This document shows, piece by piece, positions 8,183-17,496 of a DNA stretch of 64,000 bases. Below the pieces are notes generated by a model. It worked only from the letters and a program-made list of their open reading frames with translations. It did not search any database and was not told the origin of the DNA. This DNA comes from UBA6136 sp044237765 (GTDB lineage Bacteria > Pseudomonadota > Gammaproteobacteria > Methylococcales > Methylococcaceae). Both the position numbers and the translations under genes were made by a program. How positions within the stretch are numbered: position 1 is the stretch's first letter; each line of letters opens with the position of its first letter. The stretch spans positions 1 to 64,000 of the forward strand of contig JBIIEQ010000009.1 of the NCBI GenBank assembly GCA_044237765.1. Reading direction: 5' to 3'.

Positions 8183-8802
8183 ATGAGTCTGGATGTCGTT
8201 CGTCAACTTGACCTGGATCATTGGAACCCCCTGCCGGTTGAGGTCCCTGGGGGTGGACTGGAAGAGACCCTGGAATCCGGCAAGGTTCTGTTTTTTCCTT
8301 ATCTCAACTTTGATTTCGCCGGCGATGAATCCCGCTTTCTGAGCGAGCAATGGTCCGATGGCAAGGCAAAAAACATCAGCTTTCGCGGCCCCGACTTTCC
8401 ACTTCAAGGAGCACAGGGCTCCGCTGACGATATCGCCAAACTCAAGAATCTGATTGCCCGGTTTGCCGGACATGCGGAATCCCTGGTCCGTGGATTGTTC
8501 CCCGATTATCAGGGGCATCTGCGTCGGGGTTTCACCTCCTACCGTACCGCCAGCGTCGGGGGCCGGAAGACCAGCTGGCGAAAAACCGATTTCGCCTATC
8601 AACAGTCATCGCCTCAGCTCAACTTTAAATTCCCGCCGGATCCAGCTGGGTGGTGTGCTCCGATCAGGTGCTGCATGCAGTCATGTCCGGCCAGTTCATG
8701 CTGGAGCAGACTTTTTACCTGAGGCCGGAACATCTGGTTCACACCGCCTCGGGGCCCCTGAGAATCCTGGAAGGATTGGCGGTACGCCCGTTGAATGTCT
8801 GA
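8183..8802 (+). pseudogene. kdoO: decayed Kdo 3-hydroxylase (KdoO)
   Basis: The first part (from ATG 8183) encodes KVLFFPYLNFDFAGDESRFL and LRRGFTSYR...TSWRK, typical of KdoO, the Fe(II)/2-oxoglutarate enzyme that 3-hydroxylates Kdo in the LPS inner core. After WRKTD the sequence jumps straight to FAYQQSSPQLNFKFPP. The central stretch that normally follows, containing the iron-binding HxD, is missing (roughly 90 residues). A further one-base loss near 8640 shifts frame; the rest continues as VVCSDQVLHAVMSGQFMLEQ to a stop at 8802. With an internal deletion and a frameshift it cannot be functional. Confidence 0.78.
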
Positions 8803-8835
8803 AGTTAAGCCTTTCGCGATAAGAGACCCCCACTG

Positions 8836-9435
8836 ATGTTTGAAAAAAACGCTCACACCCAAACACCGATCATTGATGCATTGGCGCAGCGCTGGAGTGG
8901 TCGCGCCTATGATTCCGACCGTCCGGTGGAGCGCACGAAACTGCTGGCCCTGCTTGAGGCTGCTCGCTGGGCGCCCTCCTGTTTTGGCTACCAACCCTGG
9001 CGATTGCTGATATGGGACCGTGGCGAGGAATTCCAGCCCTGGCATCGGGCCTTCGAGTGTCTCGCTGAATCGAACCGGGCCTGGGCGTGCCATGCGCCGA
9101 TCCTGATGCTGGCTTGCGCGGACACCCGCTTCGCCGACGACCGGCCGAACCGCTGGTGTCACTATGACACCGGCGCAGCCGTCATGAGCCTGTCGACCCA
9201 AGCCACGGCACTGGGACTGATGGTGCATCAGATGGGAGGTTTCGATGCCACAAAAATTCGTAACGAATTCGCCATCCCGGAGGCTTTTGACTGCCTGGCC
9301 ATGATCACAGTCGGATACCAATTGCCGCAGGATCAGATACCCGAGGAATTCCTGGAGCGCGAACTGGCCCCACGTTCGCGAAGGGACCTCGCCGAGTCCT
9401 TCTTCGAAGGCGCTTGGGGACAGCCGATCAAGTAG
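8836..9435 (+). CDS. nitroreductase-family FMN oxidoreductase
   Basis: A 199-residue protein of the nitroreductase fold. It has the N-terminal FMN-contacting RWSGRAYDSD, then LLEAARWAPSCFGYQPWR (the A-x-x-A-P-S-x-x-N/Y-x-Q-P-W-R pattern), and later GAAVMSLSTQATALGL, a core helix typical of the family. Such enzymes are usually homodimers that use NAD(P)H to reduce quinones, nitro compounds or flavins; the substrate here cannot be inferred. The gene starts 33 bp after the decayed kdoO and may once have shared its transcript. A GC-rich hairpin follows. Confidence 0.85.
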   Translation: MFEKNAHTQTPIIDALAQRWSGRAYDSDRPVERTKLLALLEAARWAPSCFGYQPWRLLIWDRGEEFQPWHRAFECLAESNRAWACHAPILMLACADTRFADDRPNRWCHYDTGAAVMSLSTQATALGLMVHQMGGFDATKIRNEFAIPEAFDCLAMITVGYQLPQDQIPEEFLERELAPRSRRDLAESFFEGAWGQPIK

Positions 9436-9457
9436 CTCTCGGTCTCCGACCTAAAGC

Positions 9458-9474
9458 CCCCGCCCATGGCGGGG
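9458..9474 (+). terminator. short GC hairpin after the nitroreductase gene
   Basis: CCCCGCC and GGCGGGG pair around a CAT loop, 22 bases past the stop. No T run follows, so the terminator call is tentative. Confidence 0.35.
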
Positions 9475-9565
9475 AGTGGCCACCGCCGAGGCCTCTTTCC
9501 TCTTTATTGATGTCCCGCAGAGGCTTAAACAGTCCCGCCACCATCAACCAACGACATTCCCTACC

Positions 9566-11524
9566 ATGTTCCCTGCCCTGCTGAAGGCCATCCAGGCCCA
9601 ACTGAACCGAAAAGTCACGGCAAACGGCCTTGGCCTATTCCGTATCGGCTTCGCGTTGGTGGCGTTGCAGGAAATCCTGTTCCTGTTCTATTTCAGGCAC
9701 CTGATCTTTGATCCCGTCCCCTACCTGGACCGCGCATCGCCCGTCCTGCATGTATTTCTTCTTGTCTGGCTGGGCGTCGTGGCCTGTCTGGCGCTGGGCT
9801 ATCACACCCGTCGGGTGGCAGTCGCCAACTATCTTTTCTGGGTGGTCTTCGTCGTCTTCACGCCGATGTGGCAGGATTTTGATGGCGGCTTTGACCAATT
9901 GATGACCGCGTCGAGCTTCCTGCTAATTTTATTGCCGTCGGAACGGGCCTTCTCGCTGGACAATCTCCGCTGGGCCTGGCGCTACTCGACTCCCGGTCAA
10001 CGCTACAGGCCGCCTCTGGAAGTGCCGGTACTGGCCTATACCCTGCCGCTGGCACTCACCCTAGGCCTGCTTTATTTAGATTCCGGCCTGCACAAGCTGT
10101 CCTCTGAGTTCTGGCGGAACGGCATGGGCGCCTGGCTACCAGCGACGATGCCGTATTACGTCTCGCCCCTGGACATGAGCCCGCTGTTGAACCTTCGCTG
10201 GCTGGAGCAGGCGATTGGCTATTCCATCATTGTCTTTCAGCTGGTCTTCATCTTCCTGTTCTGGTTCCGCACTTTCCGGGTGCCATTGCTGATGCTCGGA
10301 GCCAGTTTTCACATCGGCATCATCCTGTCGCTCAACGTCTACCCGTTCGGCTTTGCCATGCTGGTGCACTATCTGCTGCTGGTGCCCTTAGCCTGGTGGA
10401 ACGGCTTCAGTCGCTGGATCAGGTGTTACAAGCCGCTCCTCACCGTGTTTTATGATCAGGATTGCCCGTTATGCAACCGCGCGGTGATTTTCATCGAACA
10501 TTTCGATATACGTCACGCCATCGACTTCAAGGGGCTGCAAAATCATGCGCGTGAATACCGCGAGCTGGATATCATCCCCGAAGGCACGTTACTGACGGAT
10601 CTCTACGCCCTGGATAATCAGGGGCGATTAAGTGCTGGCGTCGATACCTACATCCAGATCCTGCTCAAGCTGGGCTATCCCGCACCGCTCGGCTGGGTGC
10701 TGAAAATTCCCGGTATATACCACATCGCCCGGACGATCTATCGACGGATTGCCGACGGTCGGCAGCGTCAGCCCTGCGGTGAACACTGCGCGGTGCCCCC
10801 CATACCCGCCTGGGTGGACGAGCGGCCGTTTGCCGGCTTCTATGCTCGCCACGCCACGAGCGACCGGCAGATTGCCCTGCGTATCGCAAAAACGTTGGTT
10901 TTAGTGCTGTTGTTACAACTCAACAGCACGCTGCATTACGGCGTCCTCTATCGCTGGGCGGGGACCCGACCTTCTGATCCGGCCCTGGCATTGCTGGATC
11001 AGGCCAGTGATTCCGTCATCAACCTGTCGCACACCTTTTTTGGTATTTCGCCCCACGCCCTCTACCTGCATGACCATTTCGACCATTACAACGACATTGT
11101 GGCGCTGACCTACCGGGATAAGGCCGGGCAGGAAACCTGGCTACCCTTCATCAATCAGGAGGGGCGCCTGCTCTCACCGAATTGGGGCCGGGTCCAGTCC
11201 ATGTGGGCCAACGTCGCTATCACCTCGCACATGAGCCGTGACCGGCTGGAGAAATTCGCCAAAAAAGTGACGGCTTTCTACAGCGTGGACATGGGAATCG
11301 ATCTGTCGGATGCCGAATTCGTCATCAAATCAAAACATGTCGATGTCCCCACATCCTGGGAATATGACCTTCGCCGGCGCAATGTTCAGGGTGAATGGCG
11401 TGATCTCGGCACGTTGAATTGGGGACCCGATGGAGCACGACTGGAGGCGCCTCATCTGCCAACGGATGACGAACACCGGCGCCAGGACCGGGACCTGGGA
11501 AGAAAACATAACCGCCTGCCTTAG
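9566..11524 (+). CDS. HTTM-DCC membrane fusion protein
   Basis: A 652-residue protein from the ATG at 9566 (an upstream ATG at 9476 gives an unlikely 30-residue lead). Residues about 10-290 contain several hydrophobic helices with RIGFALVALQEILFLFY and LYLDSGLHKLSSEFWRNG, resembling the HTTM module shared with vitamin K-dependent gamma-carboxylase. A DCC domain (DUF393) follows, with YDQDCPLCNRAV; Cys300 and Cys303 form its CxxC. A further transmembrane helix near 440-455 precedes a soluble C-terminal region of about 190 residues. The thioredoxin-like DCC domain suggests thiol chemistry coupled to a membrane reaction. Substrate unknown. Confidence 0.78.
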   Translation: MFPALLKAIQAQLNRKVTANGLGLFRIGFALVALQEILFLFYFRHLIFDPVPYLDRASPVLHVFLLVWLGVVACLALGYHTRRVAVANYLFWVVFVVFTPMWQDFDGGFDQLMTASSFLLILLPSERAFSLDNLRWAWRYSTPGQRYRPPLEVPVLAYTLPLALTLGLLYLDSGLHKLSSEFWRNGMGAWLPATMPYYVSPLDMSPLLNLRWLEQAIGYSIIVFQLVFIFLFWFRTFRVPLLMLGASFHIGIILSLNVYPFGFAMLVHYLLLVPLAWWNGFSRWIRCYKPLLTVFYDQDCPLCNRAVIFIEHFDIRHAIDFKGLQNHAREYRELDIIPEGTLLTDLYALDNQGRLSAGVDTYIQILLKLGYPAPLGWVLKIPGIYHIARTIYRRIADGRQRQPCGEHCAVPPIPAWVDERPFAGFYARHATSDRQIALRIAKTLVLVLLLQLNSTLHYGVLYRWAGTRPSDPALALLDQASDSVINLSHTFFGISPHALYLHDHFDHYNDIVALTYRDKAGQETWLPFINQEGRLLSPNWGRVQSMWANVAITSHMSRDRLEKFAKKVTAFYSVDMGIDLSDAEFVIKSKHVDVPTSWEYDLRRRNVQGEWRDLGTLNWGPDGARLEAPHLPTDDEHRRQDRDLGRKHNRLP

Positions 11525-11996
11525 CTGGCCAGGAGCAGACGAAGCGCCCCAGGCCCACACCGTTTGCGGAGATTTCAAGATGTCTCGGGAAGCACATTAT
11601 GCACAGCGAATTCAAGTGCCTGTTTCGTCGAGACAATCCGGGGCAATAAACCAAGAGAAAACAATAGATCAATAGGTTACAAAGCTGGCTTCAAAATAGC
11701 CAATCCAATGGCAGCCCCATGATTCAAGCCGATGCACTGCTTCACACACAGACTTATCCACAGGCTTTGTGGATGAAAACGCCCCCTCAAACAGGATACA
11801 TGGCCACCGGGAATGGCTCCTTGTGAGCGTAGGCAGCGCAGCGGCAGCCGGGGACCTCGGGGCTGACCCGTCCCCAATATCGCACTGAGCGCACCCGCGA
11901 GGGGACGCGGCGCGGCTTCGCGCTTTGCTATAGTGCGTCGGAACCTGCAGAGGCCACCTGCCGAACTGTTTGCCGGAACCGCTCAAGGAGCTCCGT
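11525..11996. other. 472-bp gene-free region with paired DnaA boxes
   Basis: No supported gene lies here on either strand. A perfect R-type DnaA box TTATCCACA (11754-11762) faces an 8/9 match, TGTGGATGA (11768-11776), across a 5-bp spacer, giving the inverted repeat ATCCACA-GGCTT-TGTGGAT. A TATAGT hexamer at 11929-11934 could be the -10 of the copA promoter; no good -35 and no CueR-type dyad were found. Confidence 0.4.
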
Positions 11997-14231
11997 ATGT
12001 CTGAAATCGCCAACCCTTCGTCCGATACCATTCGGCTCTCGATTGCCGGAATGCGCTGTGCCGGTTGCGTCGAATCCGTCGAAACCGCCCTACACTCCGT
12101 TCCTGGAGTCATCTCTGCCGATGTCAGCTTTGCCGATCATACGGCGATGGTCCGGGGGGAGGTTGACCCGGAAAGCCTCAAAACCGCGCTCAAGGACGTG
12201 GGCTATGACGGCGCGGTCATGGAAGGGCTGGAGGACACCAGCGACCAGGAAGCGATGGAGATGGCGCGCTATCACGATCTGCTGAAAAAAGCCGGCGTCG
12301 CGGCTCTGCTGGGCATTCCTCTGATGGTGGCCGAACATCTGCACTGGCTGCCCATGCTGGGCGGGTTTCTCCCGGGAGTGTTCTGGAGCGTGGTTGCGTA
12401 CCTGACCTACAAGGTCATGCGCTACTCTGGCGGTCATTTTTTTACCGGCGCGCTCAAGAGCTGGGAGCACCGGCAGGCCAACATGGACACTCTGATCGCG
12501 CTGGGCACCGGGGCCGCCTGGTTCTATTCGACCGCCGCGATCATTTTCTCCAACAGCTTGCCCCCCTCCGGCCGCCATGCCTATTTCGAGGCGGCCGTCA
12601 CCATTCTGGCCTTCATCAACCTCGGCAGTGCCTTGGAAATGCGCGCCCGTGGCCGGACATCCTCGGCCATCCGCTCCTTGATCGGTCTCCAGCCGCGAAC
12701 GGCCCGTGTGATGCGGGACGGTCAGGAGAGCGATATCCCTATCAGTGAAGTCGGATTGCATGAGGTCATCCGCGTGCGACCCGGCGAGAAGATTCCAGTG
12801 GACGGCGAATTGATCGAGGGGCACTCCAGCGTCGATGAATCGATGCTCACCGGCGAAGCGATGCCGGTAGAAAAACACCCGGGTGACGAAGTCGTCTGCG
12901 GCACCCTCAACCAGACCGGTTCCTTCCTGTTCAAGGCCACCCGCATCGGCCGTGACACTGTCCTCGCCCAGATCATTGCCAGCGTCCGCAACGCCCAGGC
13001 CAGCAAGCCGGAAATCGCGCGGCTGGTCGACAAGATTGCCGCGGTGTTTGTACCCATCGTCGTTGGCATTTCGCTACTGACCTTCCTGATCTGGTGGAAA
13101 TGGGGGCCCGAACCCTCTTTTGGTTATGCCTTTGTCACCGCGATGACGGTGCTGGTCATCGCCTGCCCCTGCGCGCTGGGGCTGGCCACGCCGATCTCCG
13201 TCATGGTCGCCGTGGGCCGCGCCGCCCAGAACGGCATTCTGATTCGCCAGGGCGATGCCCTGCAAAGCGCCGGAAAGCTGACCACCATCGTGCTCGACAA
13301 GACCGGCACCGTAACCGAAGGCAAGCCACGGCTGGTGGGCATCGAAACTGCCGAGGGCTGGACCGATGACAAGGTCCTGCAATGGGCCGCGAGCCTGGAA
13401 ACCGGTTCCGAGCATCCCTTGGCGACCGCCGTGCTGGCCGGCGCCAAGGAGCGCGGAGCCGAGCCCTTGACAGTCAGCGACTTCAGCGCTGTTGCCGGCC
13501 ATGGTGTCAAGGGCAAGATCTCCCGGCGCAATGTCCTCTTGGGCAACCTGCCGTTGATGGAGCAGGAAGGCGTGGATTGCGGCGAATTGGCGGCGCGCAT
13601 GAGCACCTTGGCCGCCGAGGGCCAGACGCCGGTCCTGCTGGCGGTCAGCAAGAAAGCCGTTGGACTGTTATCGGTCGCCGATCCGATCAAGCCGGACTCG
13701 CTCGACGCCATTGCCCGCATGAAGGAACTCGGCATCCGCCTGCTGATGGTGACCGGCGACAACGAGATCACCGCCCGGGCGATTGCCAGGGAAGCCGGAA
13801 TCGACGAAGTCCGCGCCCAGGTGCTGCCGCAGGACAAGGCCAGCGTGGTCAGGGCGCTGCAAGACGCCGGCGAGACCGTAGGCATGGTCGGCGACGGCAT
13901 CAATGATGCCCCCGCCTTGGCGCAGTCGAACGTCGGTTTTGCCATCGGCACCGGCACCGATATCGCCATCGAGAGCGGCGACGTCGTCCTGATGAGCGGC
14001 TCGCTGTCCAAGGTGCCGGAAACCATCAGCCTGTCCCGCGCCACTGTCCGTAACATCAAGCAGAACCTGTTGGGCGCCTTCTTCTACAACGTGCTGGCCA
14101 TTCCGGTTGCGGCGGGTCTGCTCTACCCGCTGTTCGGCATCCTGCTCAACCCGATGATTGCAGGAGCAGCCATGGCCATGTCGTCTGTCACCGTGGTGAT
14201 GAATGCCAACCGGTTACGGTATATCAAATAA
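11997..14231 (+). CDS. copA: copper-exporting P1B-type ATPase CopA
   Basis: A 744-residue P-type ATPase. The N-terminus has one heavy-metal-associated domain with GMRCAGC (Cys21, Cys24). Membrane helices follow, then the TGEAMPVEK actuator loop, the metal-site CPC (Cys390-Pro-Cys392) and DKTGT with phosphorylated Asp434. The HP motif (SEHPLATAV) and the hinge GDGINDAPAL close the cytoplasmic domain. The CPC motif and N-terminal CxxC mark a Cu(I) exporter. The ATG at 11997 is favoured by AAGGAG just upstream rather than an ATG at 11970. Usual length for the family is 720-830. It moves Cu(I) from cytoplasm to periplasm. No cueR or chaperone gene is adjacent. Confidence 0.93.
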   Translation: MSEIANPSSDTIRLSIAGMRCAGCVESVETALHSVPGVISADVSFADHTAMVRGEVDPESLKTALKDVGYDGAVMEGLEDTSDQEAMEMARYHDLLKKAGVAALLGIPLMVAEHLHWLPMLGGFLPGVFWSVVAYLTYKVMRYSGGHFFTGALKSWEHRQANMDTLIALGTGAAWFYSTAAIIFSNSLPPSGRHAYFEAAVTILAFINLGSALEMRARGRTSSAIRSLIGLQPRTARVMRDGQESDIPISEVGLHEVIRVRPGEKIPVDGELIEGHSSVDESMLTGEAMPVEKHPGDEVVCGTLNQTGSFLFKATRIGRDTVLAQIIASVRNAQASKPEIARLVDKIAAVFVPIVVGISLLTFLIWWKWGPEPSFGYAFVTAMTVLVIACPCALGLATPISVMVAVGRAAQNGILIRQGDALQSAGKLTTIVLDKTGTVTEGKPRLVGIETAEGWTDDKVLQWAASLETGSEHPLATAVLAGAKERGAEPLTVSDFSAVAGHGVKGKISRRNVLLGNLPLMEQEGVDCGELAARMSTLAAEGQTPVLLAVSKKAVGLLSVADPIKPDSLDAIARMKELGIRLLMVTGDNEITARAIAREAGIDEVRAQVLPQDKASVVRALQDAGETVGMVGDGINDAPALAQSNVGFAIGTGTDIAIESGDVVLMSGSLSKVPETISLSRATVRNIKQNLLGAFFYNVLAIPVAAGLLYPLFGILLNPMIAGAAMAMSSVTVVMNANRLRYIK

Positions 14232-14247
14232 CCCGCAGAACAGTTCC

Positions 14248-15189
14248 TCAGCCTGGTTTGCGGGCACGAAAGAGGCAATACCTCACGAGACCCCCGTGAA
14301 AAACCTTCCACTGCGCCAATGCGACCTTGAAGTTAGCTGTCTGTGCCTTTTTGCGGAGCCCCAACCCATGCATCAGAACCTGCATCGGGTAAGTCCATAG
14401 CGCGGTCAGGTACATACGGCGGGCCGAGGGCATGGTCTCCTTGGTCGCCTCGGTGATGTGCACATCCCTGAATCCGCATTCTTCCATGCCGGCCTGGAAT
14501 TCATCGACACTGGAGAGGTTGGGAACTGCCCAGCCGTTGAGGCAATCCATGACCGCCTGCCATTCCTCCTCGTTGAATTCGCGCCGAGTCGCATAGCCGT
14601 CGCAGGCAATCAGCGTGCCGCCCTTCCTGAGCAGGCGATACGCCTCGCGGAAGAAGTCACGCTTGTCGACCGCATAGCAACTGCTTTCCACCGCCCAGAC
14701 GACGTCGAAGGACTCATCTGGGAATGGGGTCTTGCAGAAATCAGCCAATTGGAAGTTGACCTTGTCAGACACACCGTGTCGCTGTGCGTTGCGGGTGGCA
14801 TGCTTGACCTGTTCGGCGCTGACGGTTACGCCGGTAGCACGACAACCGATATGCTTGGCCAGCCAGATGGAGCTGCCGCCAATGCCGCAGCCTGCATCCA
14901 GTACATGATCGGTCGGCTTGATGCCGGCGACCTCGGCCATGATGCGATTCTTGTTGAGCAGCGCTTGACTGTGGGTCTTGATGCCCTCTTCCCAATAACC
15001 ATAGTGGAGGGCGAGATTCTCGTTGTCGAACCATGCGGTCCGGTAATCCCAATAACAGTCATCGTAATGCTTGGCCGTATCGACCCGGATTTCCTCTTCG
15101 GAGAAGTCGGCACCCTTGCGCAGGGTGTCATTGCGGTAATCGCGATTGGGCTCGAGGTAATAGGTTTTTTTGTTCGCGTCTGTGGACAT
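14248..15189 (-). CDS. class I SAM-dependent methyltransferase, tocopherol/sterol MT-like
   Basis: A 313-residue protein from ATG 15189; a longer frame to 15252 adds only non-family residues. Motif I is VLDAGCGIGGSS (residues 96-107) and motif II region is FDVVWAVESSCYAVDK. A post-motif segment LRKGGTLIACDGY follows. GCGIGGSS and the AVES... pattern resemble gamma-tocopherol, sterol C-24 and mycolate-type methyltransferases that act on lipids. The N-terminal YDxxYxDYRTAWF region may shape the acceptor site. It sits downstream of hppA but behind a terminator, so it is probably transcribed separately. The substrate is not determined by the sequence. Confidence 0.72.
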   Translation of the reverse strand: MSTDANKKTYYLEPNRDYRNDTLRKGADFSEEEIRVDTAKHYDDCYWDYRTAWFDNENLALHYGYWEEGIKTHSQALLNKNRIMAEVAGIKPTDHVLDAGCGIGGSSIWLAKHIGCRATGVTVSAEQVKHATRNAQRHGVSDKVNFQLADFCKTPFPDESFDVVWAVESSCYAVDKRDFFREAYRLLRKGGTLIACDGYATRREFNEEEWQAVMDCLNGWAVPNLSSVDEFQAGMEECGFRDVHITEATKETMPSARRMYLTALWTYPMQVLMHGLGLRKKAQTANFKVALAQWKVFHGGLVRYCLFRARKPG

Positions 15190-15266
15190 GATCAGCTCTA
15201 AGGATTTCGATCGAGTGCGGATTTTCACAAAATTCGTGAAGGGACGCTGCACAATCAGCGGCCCCG

Positions 15267-15303
15267 AAAAAAGAAAATCCCGGCGCCTTGCGGGACCGGG
15301 AAA
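15267..15303 (-). terminator. intrinsic terminator downstream of hppA
   Basis: On the minus strand TCCCGG and CCGGGA flank a 12-base loop and are followed by TTTTCTTTTTT. This is a good Rho-independent layout and lies between the hppA stop and the methyltransferase start. Confidence 0.6.
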
Positions 15304-15352
15304 TTTATTCTGTCAGCGCAAAACCGACAGACGGCTAAAAATTTCTGGCGAG

Positions 15353-15384
15353 ACGGCCTGTCCTGCACCTGCAGGACAGGCCGT
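15353..15384 (-). terminator. perfect 14-bp hairpin immediately after hppA
   Basis: ACGGCCTGTCCTGC pairs perfectly with GCAGGACAGGCCGT around a 4-base loop, 6 bases past the hppA stop. It lacks a T run directly behind it on the minus strand. It may protect the mRNA 3' end, with termination at the second hairpin 50 bases further on. Confidence 0.6.
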
Positions 15385-15390
15385 TTACGC

Positions 15391-17496
15391 CTAGAAACTG
15401 AACCAGCCGTTGCCGAATGTAGTCGCGAACACCAGACTGACGATACTCATCAGCTTGATCAGAATGTTCAGCGATGGGCCAGAGGTATCCTTGAAGGGAT
15501 CGCCCACGGTATCGCCGACCACCGCGGCTTTATGGGCATCTGAGCCCTTGCCGCCATGCTGTCCGGTTTCGATCCATTTCTTGGCGTTATCCCAAGCGCC
15601 ACCGGCGTTGGCCATCATGACCGCCAGGAGGAAGCCGGATGCGGTCGTACCGACCAGAAGACCCGCCAATGCTTCCTTGCCCAGAATCATGCCTACAACC
15701 AGCGGAACGATCACTGCCAGTGCGCCGGGCAGAATCATCTGCTTCAAGGCGCCCTCGGTGCTGATCCCCACGCAAGCAGCATAGTCGGGCTTGCCGGTAC
15801 CTTCCATGATGCCGGGAATTTCCTTGAACTGACGACGAACCTCGAGAACGATGTCATACGCAGCCTTGCCGACAGCCGTCATGGTCAGTGCCGAGAAGAA
15901 GTACGGCATCATCGCGCCGATCAGGATGCCTGGCAGCATGGTCGGGCTGAGGATATTCAGCGATTCAACCTTGGCTGCGGTGACGTAGGCGGCCAGAAGT
16001 GCCAAAGCCGTCAGTACCGCTGATCCGATGGCGAATCCCTTGCCGGTCGCCGCCGTCGTGTTGCCGAGGCTATCCAATGCGTCGGTGCGCTCGCGGACTT
16101 CCTTGGGCAGGTGGGCCATTTCGGCGATACCGCCGGCATTGTCAGCAACCGGGCCGTAAGCGTCGGTGGCCAGCGTCACACCCAGGGTGCTCAACATGCC
16201 CACACCCGCCAATGCCACGGCGTAAAGCCCCGCAGTGATGCTGCCATCAGCCTTCATGCCCAGCCAGATGCTGAGAAGAATGGCGACTGCCGTGATCAGG
16301 ACAGGAATTGCCGTACTCATCATGCCCACGGCAGTGCCCTGAATGATGGTGGTCGCTGCGCCGGTCTTGCAGGATTCGGCGATCGACTGCACGGGTTTTT
16401 CCGTGTAGGAAGTGTAGTACTCGGTGACGTAGGCAATACCGTTACCCGCGACCAGACCCACGAGGATAACCAACCAGTAATTGAAGCTGACCCCGGTCAG
16501 GATGACCGCCGCCAGTGACAGACCCAGAATGACAACCGAGGCACCCCAAACCGAGCGGCGAAGCGCATGCAGCAAGTCCTCGAGGCTCGCATTCTCGTCA
16601 ATCTTGTGAACGTGCTTGTCAATACGACTGGTCAGGAATGCCGGCAATTTGATGGCGTCATCACCACCGATCACCATATAGATGCCGAACAACGATGCGA
16701 CCACGCCCACCGCAGCGACCAGGAAAGGCAGACCGATGAAGGCCAGCGCATTGGTGCCTAGGCTCGCACCCAGGGCAGCCGCCGCAATGATGGAACCACT
16801 GTAGCTTTCGAAAAGGTCAGCGCCCATGCCGGCCACATCACCCACGTTGTCACCGACGTTATCCGCGATCACGGCCGGGTTGCGGGGGTCATCTTCCGGA
16901 ATGCCCTGCTCGACCTTGCCGACCAGGTCGGCACCGACGTCCGCTGCCTTGGTGTAAATACCACCACCTACACGGGCAAACAGGGCGATGCTGCTGGCGC
17001 CGAATCCGAAGCCGGTGATGTAGGTTAGCTGATTGGGATCACCACTGAAAAACAGGAAGAGCAGCGTCATGCCCAACAGGCTGAAGCTGACGACCGACAT
17101 GCCCATGATCGCGCCACTGCCGAAGGCTACGCGCAAACCTTCATGCAGGCCCCTGCTGGCCGCGGCAGCGGTGCGCACATTGGCGCGGACTGCCACATAC
17201 ATGCCGAGGTAACCGGCGCCTGCAGATGCGATGGCACCAATAATGAACGACATCGCTGTCTGCCACTGCAGGAAGACAGTGATCACCACCGCGACGATGG
17301 CCACGAAAATGCCGAGAACCCGGTATTCGCGATTCAGGAACGCCGAAGCGCCCTCCTGAATGGCTAAGGCAATGGCCCGCATGGTTTCATTGCCTTGGTC
17401 TTGACTGAGAACACGCTTGAATTGCCAGAGTACGTACCATACCCCGACCAGGCCCATCAGCAATGCGATGGTGACCGATGCATTAGCTTGCAACAC
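15391..17496 (-). CDS. hppA: membrane-bound ion-pumping pyrophosphatase, K+-dependent type
   Basis: A 701-residue polytopic protein with a GTG start preceded by GAGAGG. The substrate loops are intact: GGIYTKAADVGADLVGKVEQ, DDPRNPAVIADNVGDNVGD, and near the end SDAHKAAVVGDTVGDPFKDT. These Asp-rich motifs bind Mg-pyrophosphate. The sequence GNTTAATGKG has Ala and Gly at the two positions that separate K+-dependent enzymes from K+-independent ones (which have Lys and Thr). It hydrolyses PPi and moves H+ or Na+ across the membrane; which ion cannot be settled here. It recovers energy from PPi released in biosynthesis. Confidence 0.95.
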   Translation of the reverse strand: MLQANASVTIALLMGLVGVWYVLWQFKRVLSQDQGNETMRAIALAIQEGASAFLNREYRVLGIFVAIVAVVITVFLQWQTAMSFIIGAIASAGAGYLGMYVAVRANVRTAAAASRGLHEGLRVAFGSGAIMGMSVVSFSLLGMTLLFLFFSGDPNQLTYITGFGFGASSIALFARVGGGIYTKAADVGADLVGKVEQGIPEDDPRNPAVIADNVGDNVGDVAGMGADLFESYSGSIIAAAALGASLGTNALAFIGLPFLVAAVGVVASLFGIYMVIGGDDAIKLPAFLTSRIDKHVHKIDENASLEDLLHALRRSVWGASVVILGLSLAAVILTGVSFNYWLVILVGLVAGNGIAYVTEYYTSYTEKPVQSIAESCKTGAATTIIQGTAVGMMSTAIPVLITAVAILLSIWLGMKADGSITAGLYAVALAGVGMLSTLGVTLATDAYGPVADNAGGIAEMAHLPKEVRERTDALDSLGNTTAATGKGFAIGSAVLTALALLAAYVTAAKVESLNILSPTMLPGILIGAMMPYFFSALTMTAVGKAAYDIVLEVRRQFKEIPGIMEGTGKPDYAACVGISTEGALKQMILPGALAVIVPLVVGMILGKEALAGLLVGTTASGFLLAVMMANAGGAWDNAKKWIETGQHGGKGSDAHKAAVVGDTVGDPFKDTSGPSLNILIKLMSIVSLVFATTFGNGWFSF

